Origin: Varanus komodoensis
Lineage: Eukaryota; Chordata; Lepidosauria; Squamata; Varanidae
DNA length: 64,000 bases
Assembly: GCF_004798865.1 (NCBI RefSeq)
Contig: NW_025336598.1
Coordinates: forward strand, 23,343,965-23,407,964
Direction: 5' to 3'
Part shown: in pieces, positions 50,365 to 60,965 of the stretch
How the letters are laid out: the number at the start of each line of letters is the position of its first letter
Numbering within the stretch: the first letter of the stretch is position 1
Notes under the pieces: generated by a model
What the model was told of the DNA's origin: nothing
The model's database searches: none
Seen by the model: only the letters and a program-made list of their open reading frames with translations
Program-made: the position numbers and the translations under genes

Positions 50365-50520
50365 ATTAACAAGCTCATCAAGTACCTGATTCTGCCCAAT
50401 CTTGGAGGTTAAGCAGGACTGGGCCTGGTTGAAATCTGAATGAGTGACTTAAAATATTGTGAACCAACCAGAGAGCTTCAGCTGTAAGTGGCAGAGAAAT
50501 GTAATGGCTGCAACCCATTC
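50365..50520 (+). mobile_element. 5S rRNA-derived SINE with L2-type tail (5S-Sauria-like)
   Basis: CCAATCTTGGAGGTTAAGCA and GGACTGGGCCTGGTTGAAAT correspond to the 5S rRNA interior (control regions around GATCTCGGAAGCTAAGCAGG and GTCGGGCCTGGTTAGTA). The 3' part, ACCAGAGAGCTTCAGCTGTA then GTGGCAGAGAAATG, matches the tail of the L2-type LINE copies here (for example CCCAGAGAGCTTTG at 57.42 kb). A 5S-derived head joined to a LINE2 tail is the known architecture of the squamate 5S-Sauria SINE. Confidence 0.75.
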
Positions 50521-51261
50521 AGTTTCATACTTGGTTAACTGGTAGTACAATATTTGAGTTTTACTGCTCTAAGGAACGTTTCCTATTTTATTCTGTTTTT
50601 GTCTTCCTGTATCATCTCATGGAATTTGCTCTTCGACCAATTATACACATATATAGTTAGAGAGAGAGCAAAAGATGGAACTCATCAAGTTGTCTGAGAA
50701 GGTCTATGGACCATGCTGTACTCTTGGGAAATCCACAAATGTCAGGGGCAAAACCAAAAACTCATCCTTTTGCTTCCAGGCCTCTTTATTAATCATCATA
50801 AATATTAGCAACTGTTTAAACCAGACATACATCACACACAGGGGAACTGACTGGAGCCAAGCAGAATCGTTTGCAACTGTAACTATACCCAGAAATGTGC
50901 AAATGATTACAAAGTACCATTTTCTGCTTGGATATACAGTATCCTGAATATTGTAACCTAGTGTCTAGCTATGGGTTAAAAGATCTCATGAAATGTAGAA
51001 ATCAAATACAAAATCGGTCTAACTGCTCGATCTGGCATATGCAGTGACCTATACAGCACAACTCTTCCAAGTCACTTTCTGCCTCTTTCCCTCTGCAATA
51101 GGAAGGTAGTAATATTGGAGACTTTGTTTCTTCCCTCTTGGAGCAAGACTCTCCTTGAAACAATGTCTGCAGAGCTTCTGAAAAAGCTGTGCACCAAATG
51201 TAGCCTCCCCAGAAAACCTGCATTGGAAAGGACATGAACTTCTAGCGTAACTTATACTGTA

Positions 51262-51360
51262 ACCTTCTCCAACCTGGCGCCCTTCAAATGCGTGAGACAG
51301 CATGCAAGCGGGAGGGTGCTGGCAGCTGTAGTCCAATGCCCTTGGGGAGCACCAGGCAGC
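51262..51360. mobile_element. Palindromic hAT-like MITE next to the lncRNA promoter
   Basis: CTCCAACCTGGCGCCCTTCA, then GGGTGCTGGCAGCTGTAGTC and CAATGCCCTTGGGGAGCACC follow the order of the palindromic family. It abuts the GC-rich region that leads to the TATA box at 51602. Confidence 0.5.
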
Positions 51361-51436
51361 CGAAGGCCCGGACAAAAGCCGAAACCCTCTCCGCGGCTTC
51401 CGCTTCCCTGCCGGCAACCCGCTCCCACTAGCCAAC

Positions 51437-51460
51437 TCCTCCTCCTCCTCCTCCTCCTCC
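51437..51460. repeat. (CTC)n trinucleotide run
   Basis: Eight CTC-type units within the candidate lncRNA promoter region, about 170 bp before the TATA box. Confidence 0.9.
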
Positions 51461-51631
51461 GGCGAGACGCGCGCTTTTCCTTTCCACCAATGAACTGCGG
51501 CGGCAGGGAGTGGGCGGACAAATCATTCTGCCCACCTCCTGCTTTAGGTGCCCTTCTTAACCACGCGCCATCTACGTCTCGCGGGATCGTCTCCCCCTCG
51601 CTATATAAGCTCTCCGACTGCGCCCCGCCTG

Positions 51632-51651
51632 CCTTTTCTGCGTCTCGGATG
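51632..51651 (+). ncRNA. Candidate lncRNA exon 1 (snoRNA-host-like; possibly DANCR/SNHG13)
   Basis: The predicted first exon is only about 20 nt, from the TOP-like C at 51632 to GGATG, followed by a near-consensus donor GTGAGT at 51652. A tiny first exon with a pyrimidine start is characteristic of snoRNA host genes. It transcribes away from USP46, as DANCR/SNHG13 does in mammals. The orthology is inferred from position and architecture, not from sequence identity. Confidence 0.45.
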
Positions 51652-52724
51652 GTGAGTGCCAGCCCGAGGGTGGCATTGCCCGTTCCCCAGGAAAGTGGGG
51701 GTAAGGGAGAATGGCCAGGACCAGGTTGAAACGGGGGAAAGCGGAGCGAGCGCTTGTGGTTCGCGTGGAAAAGAGATGGGCGTAATCGCAGAGATCTTGT
51801 ATTGCTTATGAAACGGCATGCGCGCAGGAGAGGTCAGAATTAGACCTCTTGCCATCTGTTCTCTCGATCCCCTTACATTTCGCGCGACCAAAGCGGCCTG
51901 TGCTTTGGAACGGCTAACACGGGGAAGAGCACCCCTCTCACTAAAACCCGGGTAGGGAAGGCGTTCTCTGCTTAGGATCCTGTCGTGAGAAACACAACTG
52001 TGCATTTAGGCGTGCTAAATGCAAACCCGGTGTCCTGTTCCAGTGCGGGATCATTTCCACCACTAAGGGGTGGGGTGGAAATCTGGGAGCACAATCCTTT
52101 GCACGGAAAAAAGCCCTGAAATCCCCAGCATGCCCTGAATGCTAGTAATGAAAGGTCTTTTTCTATCTAAATAAGCTTAAGATTGCATCCTTAATCTTAC
52201 ACCTTGCTGTATATATATTACTAGGATCATATTCTTTCTCAAAGAAAAAACGTTTTGCAAGCAATGAATGCAGGTAGGCCCTGTAGATTGCACAGTGACC
52301 TTTGGGCCCATATGTTGTCTGAAGGACCCCAGGATAGTGGGGAGATCTGATCCTGTAATAGCTGGCATGAACATGTGAAGGACTGCACTGGCTGGACTCC
52401 AAAGCAAAAGCTGCAGCTTTGGACAGGAGAAACATGGAGTGTTCCAGGAGGAGAGTCCCCAGCAATTGTCCTGGAGTCTTTCCAACCTGCTTTCCTTCTT
52501 GGAAGTACTAAAAAGTTCCTCTAGGGAGATCTGCAGCATGCGTGGGCCTTTGCCATTCCTTTCATCTTCAACTGGAGAACTGAGTTCAGGGACTTAAAAT
52601 AATGAAGGACATAATAAGATCTATCCTTGATGTGGCTTTGCTGGGGAAAAGTACCTCGGCCTGACACCTGAACTTCAGAAACCATCCTGTATAATAGCTT
52701 ACTTTTTTGGCAATGTTGTTTCTT

Positions 52725-52812
52725 CAACAACATTGAGGGACATGCTTTTGTATTGTCAGCTACCCAGAGAGCTTCAGGCACTTGGTGGTATAGAAATGAA
52801 ATTAATAATTTT
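52725..52812 (+). mobile_element. L2-type LINE or SINE tail
   Basis: CAGCTACCCAGAGAGCTTCA, GGCACTTGGTGGTATAGAAA and TGAAATTAATAA match the shared tail of the L2-type LINE and 5S-derived SINE copies. The upstream part cannot be assigned to a head. Located in the candidate lncRNA intron 1. Confidence 0.55.
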
Positions 52813-52874
52813 CCATAGTGCTCAATTTCTGAAGTATGGACTATTTTGCTTGACTAATTCTAGAGTAGATCTAG

Positions 52875-52992
52875 GATTCAAACAGCACACCATGGCTACA
52901 TAACATTCCACAGACCGCTTAGTTGCCAAAATAATAGTAATAAAAAAAACTTCTAAGTATACCATGGTGCTTTTGTGCTGTTTGGTTTAAAA
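52875..52992. repeat. Imperfect inverted repeat, MITE-like
   Basis: CAAACAGCACACCATGGC on the left faces CCATGGTGCTTTTGTGCTGTTTGG on the right in inverted orientation, with one short interruption. The spacer of about 80 bp is A-rich. It is possibly a small DNA-transposon remnant. Confidence 0.45.
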
Positions 52993-53168
52993 GCAATGAG
53001 GCATGCAACCTCACCTTGCATTACAAATTTCAAACTGATAGGTTCTAACATTTGTTACAGTAATGTAACTTTTTAAAGATTGACTTCATTAGGTCAATGT
53101 TTTGGGTGGCATGCTTGTGATTTTAGGATACCAATAATTGCAAATCACTCATTTTTTTCCTGTTTCAG

Positions 53169-53286
53169 TTATGGCCATTTCTCAGCTTCAAACATTTGGA
53201 TGGCTTACAGGTGTGGCCTTCCACAAAGTATCCTGCAATTGGAAGGACTGAAAGTGATGGCTGAATGACGGCTGTTTTTGTGGAAG
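53169..53286 (+). ncRNA. Candidate lncRNA exon 2
   Basis: A 118-nt interval bounded by a T-rich tract ending TTTCAG (acceptor) and by GTGGAAG with donor GTAAGA. Frames inside it are short and resemble no protein. It lies 1.5 kb downstream of the TOP-like promoter on the same strand and is free of recognisable repeats. The strong splice signals on both sides support a real exon, but transcription has not been shown. Confidence 0.45.
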
Positions 53287-54582
53287 GTAAGAGAAGTGAT
53301 AGTGCTTCTTTAAAACACTGTACAAGTCCCCTTTTCTCTCTCAATGTGTGAACTAAAATGGCCCAGTTGGTACACCTCAAAAACATTTTTCTCTGTTGCA
53401 TCTCCATTTTTTTAAGTTTACCCAAAATTGTCAAAAGAAGCTACTTTTTCAGACCTTCAGATGAACCTGTTGTATTGATTGCCCATCCTACTTTTCCTGG
53501 TTGTTCAGCAGCTTCTCATCCTTACAAAAGCTTTTCGTAGCTTGGGCCCATTATATACTTTTGCCCGCATTTCCCACTGCATCCCTGACTGAATTTTCTA
53601 GTGCTATCATTTGGAGGTCTCTTCAAATTATTCTTATTCCATTGTTTCCTCTTTGGCTGAAACCTCCTTCCTGAACCAGCATGATCCCACTACTTTTCCC
53701 TCCAGATCTTCCAGATCCATTTTTCCCAAGAAGTTGCTGCCCAGTTGCCTCTTGCCCAAACAAAAACAAATCCTGTGTATGTAGGACTGCACTTTGTGAG
53801 CACCTCTTCATTCCATTCCACCCCATATAAAAATTCATCCGTACATTGTTTGGGACAGGGACTTAATGTGTTTGCACATTGCTTTGTGACATGCCACTTA
53901 CTTTGGTGGTGCTTTTTAATGATTAATCATTGCTTAATCATTCCTGCAATAGCTTGTTCCTGTGCTATACTAAATATTGAGTAAATAACAATGGCGTTAT
54001 TTCTGTCCAAAAAGCTTTTGATGATATTGTGAGCAAACTAATAAAATAGTCGATAAGAAAGGAATAGCAGGATCCTGGTGGGGTGGGGTGGACAGGTGGC
54101 AGGTTTTACTTACTCTCAAATGAGGATTTGAAATGGGATCTGTGGAAGGATTTGAGAAGTGTTAAATGTGAGAATTGACACTGCTGAAAAGGCCATTGGA
54201 AAGCGAAGACAGACATGATGGCCCATAAGAAGCAAAAACAAAGCACAGGCAACACCTTTATTGGAGCTTATCAGAACTCCACAAGAGGCTTTCATTTTCT
54301 CCGGATCTCTTCAGCAGGCTGGATGGTACCAAGAAGGGGTGGTGGTGGAAAAATTCCAAAATTGGGCTTTGCGAGATAGCCATGAGGTCTGCGGTTTCAA
54401 TAGGCCCAGTATTGAACCAGAGATTGCAAAAAGAATAAATCAGTCAGTGGTAGGTGTTGCAGGTATCAGATTACACATAAAAATGTGTTTTGGGGGAAAG
54501 GATTGGTGATGGTTGATTTCCATTTCTGAAAACACAAAGCCGGGCTCTAACTCCGATTTGCCTCCTGCCTGGCCAAATTAAA

Positions 54583-54677
54583 TTGCAGAGCACTGTGGTT
54601 AACGTGATGTGAAACCACTAGAATATGCAACCCTGGAATCATCAGTGGATGTAGCCACTGCCAAGTGCTGAACAAGA
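54583..54677 (+). ncRNA. Weak H/ACA snoRNA-like fold
   Basis: Two hairpins lie in tandem in the candidate host-gene intron. The first has outer stem TTGCA/TGCAA (54583, 54626) and inner stem GTGGTT/AACCAC (54595, 54613), with unpaired pockets between them. The second is CAGTGG/CCACTG (54643, 54655). An ACA follows at 54672-54674, three bases before the proposed end. Against it: at 95 nt it is shorter than usual, no clear ANANNA hinge lies between the hairpins, and the 3' pocket geometry is poor. It was examined because human DANCR hosts SNORA26. Speculative. Confidence 0.15.
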
Positions 54678-55077
54678 AAATGTGAGCCAATGTTTTGAGT
54701 CAAACTGTTCAGGATATTAAATACGGGAGGAACGGCATCTTTATTTTATTTGTTGTGCATTTAAACTGCTGAATAAGCAAAACTCTTTTGACAGTTTCCC
54801 CCCTTTCAGCTTTGCCCTCTTAAGGCTGGTGGTGCTTTAAGTGGCCAATACAGAGGGGTAAAGTAATTCTCTCTTAAACCCAGAGGTGAGGATAGAACTT
54901 TCCTCTGTATCCTGTCGGGAGAAATAAAGAAAATATTTTTTCAAGTATCTGCTATGATGGACAATAACGTTGCTCTAGAATTGCTGTGGCTTGTGTCAGT
55001 GGCATTAAGGCATCATAAACTAGCTATGCATTGCAAATTGTAATAATTTATTTTATTTTATAATTTATTCATTACAA

Positions 55078-55330
55078 ACATAGAAACAGAGCAAGTCAGA
55101 AGGGGTCCCCTGGGCCATCTAGTCTGACCCCCGGCTCCAGCTGGCTCTGCTCATGACATGCCCACCATGCGCATGCCCAGCCTATCTTTGAACACCCGCA
55201 CTGATGGGGCCTCAACGACCTCTCGTGGAAGCCCATTCCACATCCTCGGGGTCCTAACTGTCAGGAAGTGCTTCCTGGCATCTAAATGGAACCTTGGTTC
55301 CCTGAGCTTAGCTCCGTTGGAGCACGTCTA
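55078..55330 (-). mobile_element. CR1-like LINE 3' region, reverse orientation
   Basis: CATAGAAACAGAGCAAGTCA, GGCCATCTAGTCTGACCCCC, then CTCGTGGAAGCCCATTCCAC and CAGGAAGTGCTTCCTGGCAT follow the reversed CR1 3' UTR order (compare the 2.2-kb copy), from a different subfamily. It looks younger than its neighbours. Confidence 0.7.
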
Positions 55331-55339
55331 CTTATTATT

Positions 55340-55540
55340 TATTTAAACTATTGCAGATTATGGTTTTTAAAGTAGTTCTGCTATTGCCTGTTAAAGCTGT
55401 TTTTAACTTTTTTAATCTTCAGATTTCTGAAATTTTAATTGTATTTTTAACTGTCTTGTTTTTATTGGCTGTTGTAAACCCCCCCAGAGAGCTTTGGCTG
55501 CAGGGCTGTATAGAAGCGAAAGAAATAAAAGCTATGATGA
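55340..55540 (+). mobile_element. L2-type LINE 3' UTR
   Basis: An AT-rich 3' UTR ends CCCAGAGAGCTTTGGCTGCA, GGGCTGTATAGAAGCGAAAG and AAATAAAAGC, the tail shared with the 57.08-kb copy. It lies directly after the reversed CR1 fragment. Confidence 0.65.
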
Positions 55541-56010
55541 ATACAGCACGAGCTGACACCTGTGCTGAAGGCGAGCCGTGCCACCTTCCTGGCCTCACAG
55601 GACTGCTGTTGAGAGCCTACCCCACAGGACAGATGAGGCCCTCCAATCAGATCAGTCCCTACAGCAGGTGGGCCCGCCCACCTAGAGTCACAGAAGAAAG
55701 CCTGCTCGCCAGGGGCTCCAGTGAGGAAGCATCAACCCACAAGTGAGAAGACGACAGCAAACACAGAAACCTTTGCTCTGCAGTGACCTTGTAAGGGACT
55801 CAAAGGGCAATCTCAGATGCATTTAGCTGTAAATGCCATACTGTACTCAGGGTGTACTTCTGAAAGAATGGCAGCACTGTGCAGCATGATCCATCTGAAG
55901 TCAAGCATCTTTAAGCCTGCAGTCCTATAACATTTACAAGGGACATTCCAAGCTAGAGAGTTCAGACTCCAGTGCAGGGATTCATAAGCTCAAACAAGGA
56001 GTCCAGCTAA

Positions 56011-56046
<36 letters not shown>

Positions 56047-56073
56047 CATGCATGCATGCATGCATGCATGCAT

Positions 56074-56120
<47 letters not shown>
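56011..56120. repeat. Compound tetranucleotide array (GATT)n-(CATG)n-(CAAG)n
   Basis: Three adjoining tetranucleotide arrays: GATT units at about 56011-56046, CATG units at 56047-56075 and CAAG units from 56074 to 56120. Open frames across it are artefacts of period-four repeats. Confidence 0.95.
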
Positions 56121-56122
<2 letters not shown>

Positions 56123-57079
56123 CATCCTGCATTCCAGGCATCTCATCTGCAGGCAGCATGCACCTCCCTCCAAGCACAAGGAGCCCCAGTGACAAATTAT
56201 TTCAGCCCACGAGTGAGTTGAGCAACAGGACTCCCTCCTCCGGAAACATGGCCAGTAGCAACCAGGCCAGCTTACAGGATGCCCGAAGCAAGCATTGCAC
56301 GTTTTTAGTCTGTTTGTTCCACCAGGCTGTCAGATCACAAGCCTGGGGGGATACTGGATTACATGAGAGTTATGGAGTATAATTATGGGGGGGAGATGCC
56401 AGTTAGAGGACATGTTCACCTTCAAAAGCCCTGCTGTATGCAGTGCTGCACGATCAGTGGTTGCTGTCTCATTTTCTGGACAAGTCCCATTAGAGCATTT
56501 TTGCTGTTGCCCATCCTCTGCCCCTCACTAAGCTATGGTTGTAACCAATGACAGGAAGGACACCTTGGGACTGATCCTCAGCAATGCACACAAGTAGCCC
56601 AGTCTGAACTCCTAAAACAACAGGACTGGCTGCCTTCACTTGGAAGATGGCAAGACCCCTCTGTATCTTACCTACATACAGGATGGCAAAGGCTCAACCC
56701 ATTGGATGTCATCCTGAAACAGATGTGGGATCAATGTGGCTTCCAAAAGAACTGTCTTACCTCTTGTTCATGCCTGTTCATCCCCAGTTCAAGATGCAGA
56801 AGGTCCTGTAGGAACATCCAGAGCACTGGACAGTCCTGCTACAGAGAGTACAGTCTGGTGAGAAAGACACCTGATACCTCCAAAGCCATGCAAGCCATCC
56901 TCCAAATTCTTTCACTGCCCCATTTCGCTAAAACCATCCAGGAACTTCCTATATACCAGGCACTTAAGCCCCTTCCATGCTTGGACAAACAGCATATGAC
57001 AAAAATGTGGCTATTGTTTTTCCATGATCTTTTTTTTTTTAATGTCAAATTCAAATGAAACCTGTTCAGGCAGGATTTT

Positions 57080-57470
57080 CAAGGGTGCTTCAGGCTGCAG
57101 ACCAAAATGGGAGGCTGGCAACTAGGGGGAGGGCCTTTTCTGTGGTGGCCCTACATGTTTGCAACAACCTTCCTGCCATGGCCCTCCTGGTGCCAAATCT
57201 GCCATCTTATCAGCACCGAGTTCTTTGTGGAAGCCTTTAAAGATCTCCTTGGATATCTAGGGGTCTGATGGGTTTATCCAGGTGCCTTTTTATTTCCTTG
57301 TCTGGGTCTTTTTCATTGTAATTAATGTATTTTAATGCTAATTTAATGAATGTTTAAATGTTTTAAATGCTGTTGTGTTGTATTTTGTTGTCATTATATC
57401 ATGTTGTGAACTGCCCAGAGAGCTTTGCTGATGGGTGGTATAGAAATTAATAAAAATAATAAAAACTTAC
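57080..57470 (+). mobile_element. L2-type LINE 3' end (end of ORF2 and 3' UTR)
   Basis: The frame reads TRGRAFSVVALHVCNNLPAM, matching the AFSAVAPRLWNALP signature. A 3' UTR follows with TGTGAACTGCCCAGAGAGCT, TTGCTGATGGGTGGTATAG and a tail AATTAATAAAAATAATAAAAA. 5'-truncated. Confidence 0.75.
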
Positions 57471-58199
57471 TGGTGGAAAATAAGTTGAATATTTCTTTTA
57501 TTTATCTTTTCAGAAGGGAGCCAAGATATTAAGAGCACTGAGAAGTGTCACCGATGTGACCATTTTTTTGAAAAATGAAGTACCTGGGTATTAAGAATAG
57601 CTGCAAATGAATTGGATTGTGGGTGATTCTGTAAAAACTGGATGTAACAAGGGAACAGTTCAGCAACTTGGCTTATCTTTCATTGCCAAGTAAAGAGAGA
57701 CAATTCTTAATGAACGTGCATCATTATGCTTAAAGCCCCACTGGATCCTTCCCAAAAGCTTCTGGGTGTGGAAGGAGTGAAACACTTCTCTAGTGAAATG
57801 CTGGAAGTTCCTAGAAAAATAGTTCAAGTATCTTGGATTGAACTGAGGCCTTCAGTGAGTATTTTAGGCAGCATACTAAAATCTGAATAGCTGTTTTGGC
57901 TGGCTCTGTGGGAGTGAAGAGAATACAAACCTATGACATTTGAGGGAGAAAAAAAATCAAGCTAGTTAAGTGCTGGCATTTTCATGCCATTAAAGCTGTT
58001 CAGCAAGTTTCCTTGTCGCAGCAGTTGCTTACAAATTCAGCAATGCAGAATGCTTGATACGATGCAGGCAGAGATGTGAAGACCCAAGAAAAATGGCAAA
58101 CATTTGGCAATCAGCAAGTTTTGTCCCCACAAAACTTTGTTTTTTGACATGATTGAAAAGAATCAGGAAATGTCTTTAGAACAACAAAATATTTATGGC

Positions 58200-58320
58200 A
58201 GTGGTGAGCACTCCAGCGCCCTCCAGATATTTGTGGCTAGAAGCATTTATCATTTCTGCTGAATGGTCATGTTGGTAGAGGTTGATAGGCATTGCAGTAC
58301 AAAATATTAGGTCTGCCTAC
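58200..58320. mobile_element. Palindromic hAT-like MITE (diverged)
   Basis: GGTGAGCACTCCAGCGCCCT, CCAGATATTTGTGGC, then GGCATTGCAGTACAAAATAT and GTCTGCCTACTC follow the palindromic family order. Confidence 0.5.
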
Positions 58321-58509
58321 TCTAATTTAACACAACTCTTTATTTTACTCCTTAGTCATTAATTCCCCCAAATGATTTCTAAAAATAGGATGTAATAGGA
58401 AGACTTTTAGGCAAGATTGGAAAGTATCATTACAACTTCTGTAGACAGGACAAGAACACAGTACAACTCTCACATTAAAAAAGTTTGCCTTGTTTTTCAT
58501 GACATAAGA

Positions 58510-60965
58510 AAGAAGTATTCAGTCGCCTTTTTTATCTGTAGACTACCTTTTGTTTGAGATTGGTGGATCTGCTGCCATCCCTTTGACCAGACCACAAAGG
58601 ACTCGAGGGGGAGGATGCTGGCAGCACAATCCCTTTATTCCTGAAGAGATGAGAATCGTGAAGATCGTTGCAAAAAAAGGCATGAGAAAGCTTTGAAGTT
58701 GGAAAGAACCCTACTCTTGCCCCATGACATTGAAGATACACAAAAGAGTTGAAGGAAACTACTTCATTGAAACAGAGTCCAGTGTTCAGAATCTAGATAC
58801 ATTTAAACAATATTTTAGATGTGTATGTTTATCTTTATAGTCCTAGTGTAAATCCTAATTGAATGCCTGCTAATTTGCTGCTTTGTAGAAAAAAGAACCC
58901 TAATCGAAACCTTAGCAGTGAGGTGGGACTTGCCAGGCAGGAAAATTAAGTACCATTCCTTTGAGGGAAGGGAGGCCTCTCTACCTCTTGCTAAATTTAT
59001 ACACAGTGTAGCTTACAATTTAGTTATTGCTTTATTATATTGTTTTCCCTCCACAAATGGGAGACCAACTTTTAATGCAGAAAAGTCTCTATCACTGCAA
59101 GTTATTCTGAGGGGGAAAAGTGAAGTTTGCAAATGCTTTCAGATGGACATGCATTCCCCAATGCTTCTAGGATGCATTCAAACTCATGGGTCATACATAC
59201 ATTACAAAATCTTTCATGGGTATAAGCAAGGAGAACCAAGATGCAATTTTCATCCTCCAATTTTCTTGCTCCTAAAGGTGATGTCACCATTGCCTCTGCA
59301 ATATCAGCATAATCAAGTATTCAAAAGAATATCAGTTTCATTTGTAGGTGAGATGACATCTGAAGATCTGGAACAATTGGCCCAGTTCTTGAAAAAGCAG
59401 TATGTTCTTCTGCAGTGTCATCAGCAACTGAAAATGTATAGGGCAGGAGCCTCTTTCCATTTGCCCAACAGAAATTCTTAAGAATATAAATTAGTCATGT
59501 AATCAGTGCAAGGAAATAAGCAAAGCACTGTGTCTTGCAGTACTTCTAGATGGCTCTGCAAAAGGAACACTTTACTTGGTAAGGATATGTTCTGGCTTCA
59601 GCTGCAGAGGTCCCTGAAGATTCTAAAACCATTTTATTCAACATTTATTCCATCTGAATTGGACAGTATAGTTCTGTCAGACTTTCATAATGAAATGGCC
59701 AAGATAAAATTGAGGTTCCGTCACCCTGATCCATGTGTCAGTCAGGTACTTTTCAATATTGCAGAATCCAGCATTGCAGTCAAGGATACTGCCAAATATA
59801 TCCCTCCTGTAATACCATGGCAAGACCTTATGCATCACAGCAACTCGGTGGTTGTTTTTGCTGGCTTCAGTTTCTTCAATCTTCACCAGCATATGTAAAA
59901 AACTAGTTCAGTGGGCAAAAATGCACCAAGGCAAGAAATAAACTGACCTATAAAAGGGTGGGTAACATTGGCTTAGTCCAGGAAAATGCTCTGTTTTTAG
60001 AAGAATGTAAAGGTGATAATGCCGATTCAGAAGAAGCAGAAAATGAAGCTAAATTAGACAGTGTTTAACCCAGCAAAATTGGTATTCAGTGAGATTTGTG
60101 GTTTCCCTCTAACAACCACAGAAACAGCAAAACACTCTGGCAATTGATGGTGAATAAAGATTTTTAAGTGCATCTTTTGGGATTAAAATGTTTTTAGAAG
60201 GTTTGCTTTTAGAAGGAAGATGTACTCAGGGAAGCTATTTTATGGCAAAATTCTTCAGAGATGTATTTTAAGTAGTATTTGTATACATTCTACAACAGTG
60301 ACAGAATGATGCAAAAATTGGATGGAATGGATTTAGGAATCAATGCATGCTTAAGAAGAGGTCCACAGATTTTTTCTGGATTGATGGACACATTTGGGAA
60401 CTTGAGAAATTGCTGTGGCTACTACTGCAAAATGCCTAATTAGTTTTGACATTTACCTGTCATGTCTATTAGGCTGCATTTTATTTAGCAAAAACTTGTG
60501 TCTTTTAGACACTTCTGGAATTGTTTGACTTGGTTAATTGCTGGTGGTACAAATACAGTTAATGCTTCTTTTAAACATATGTGTTGGCAGTATCCACTAG
60601 TTGTTTCTTGTTGGTTATTACATTTTTATATTGGAGTAGAACTCAATAGTCACCGATGCACATGCCCTTTTAAATTAACTGCTTCATAGAAAGTAACAAA
60701 TGAAAGAGGAAATATTATCTTGTGCTATTTTAATTGCTAAAAGACCAGTATTGCAAAATGGATGGATAAACACTTGTCTCCTATATTATAATGGGTTGAG
60801 AACCATACCAAGATTTCATTAAATAAATAGCATATAGATGCTAATTTTAAGTGTATATTTATTTGGGTATTAGGACTAGTTGTGCTGTATATAGTAATTA
60901 TTGTATAGCAATATATGCATAATTACTATAAAATTGTAAACAAAATAAACAGGTGCTTGTGGGCA
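58510..60965 (+). pseudogene. Unidentified degenerate coding block with poly(A) signal
   Basis: Plus-strand frames look protein-like but are interrupted. One is open at 58560-58690 (reads RGGGCWQHNPFIPEEM). Another is open from about 58918 to 59481 (contains TSEDLEQLAQFLKKQY). The same frame resumes at 59506-59898 (contains SELDSIVLSDFHNEM, then LRFRHPDPCVSQVLF). An AATAAA at about 60152 and another at about 60944, the latter followed by a GT-rich stretch, mark possible 3' ends. There is no long A tail. It could be an old retrocopy, the remnant of a lost gene, or the terminal exon of the upstream lncRNA. I do not recognise the parent protein. Confidence 0.3.

Larger units (their letters stand above)
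51350..51651 (+). promoter_or_regulatory. TATA and 5'TOP-like promoter of a rightward lncRNA
   Basis: A short GC-rich region leads to a TATATAA box at 51602-51608. About 30 nt later, at 51632, comes a C-initiated pyrimidine tract CCTTTTCTGC, the layout of a 5'TOP start. A (CTC)n run lies at 51437-51460, and a hAT-like palindromic repeat sits immediately upstream. TATA plus 5'TOP is typical of ribosomal protein and snoRNA-host genes. No open frame of a known protein starts here. Confidence 0.6.
53287..56700 (+). other. Candidate lncRNA downstream intron or intergenic
   Basis: No coding gene. Beyond the repeats at 55.08, 55.34 and 56.01 kb, 53.3-54.9 kb is mostly unassigned and would hold any intronic snoRNA. 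Later exons of the lncRNA are not certain; one possible acceptor is ATCTTTTCAG ending at about 57512, just after the L2-type copy. Confidence 0.4.

Noticed and set aside
50365-50470. Functional 5S rRNA gene
   Set aside because: Only the interior of 5S is recognisable; it is diverged and joined to a LINE-type tail, so it is a SINE.
51815-51925. Two short hairpins and an ACA considered as an H/ACA snoRNA in lncRNA intron 1
   Set aside because: No hinge box, no lower stems with two-sided pockets, and too close to the 5' end of the gene.
55982-56179. Open frame reading CLLACLLAC and HACMHACM repeats
   Set aside because: Direct translation of the tetranucleotide arrays; a period-four repeat gives a period-four peptide without meaning.
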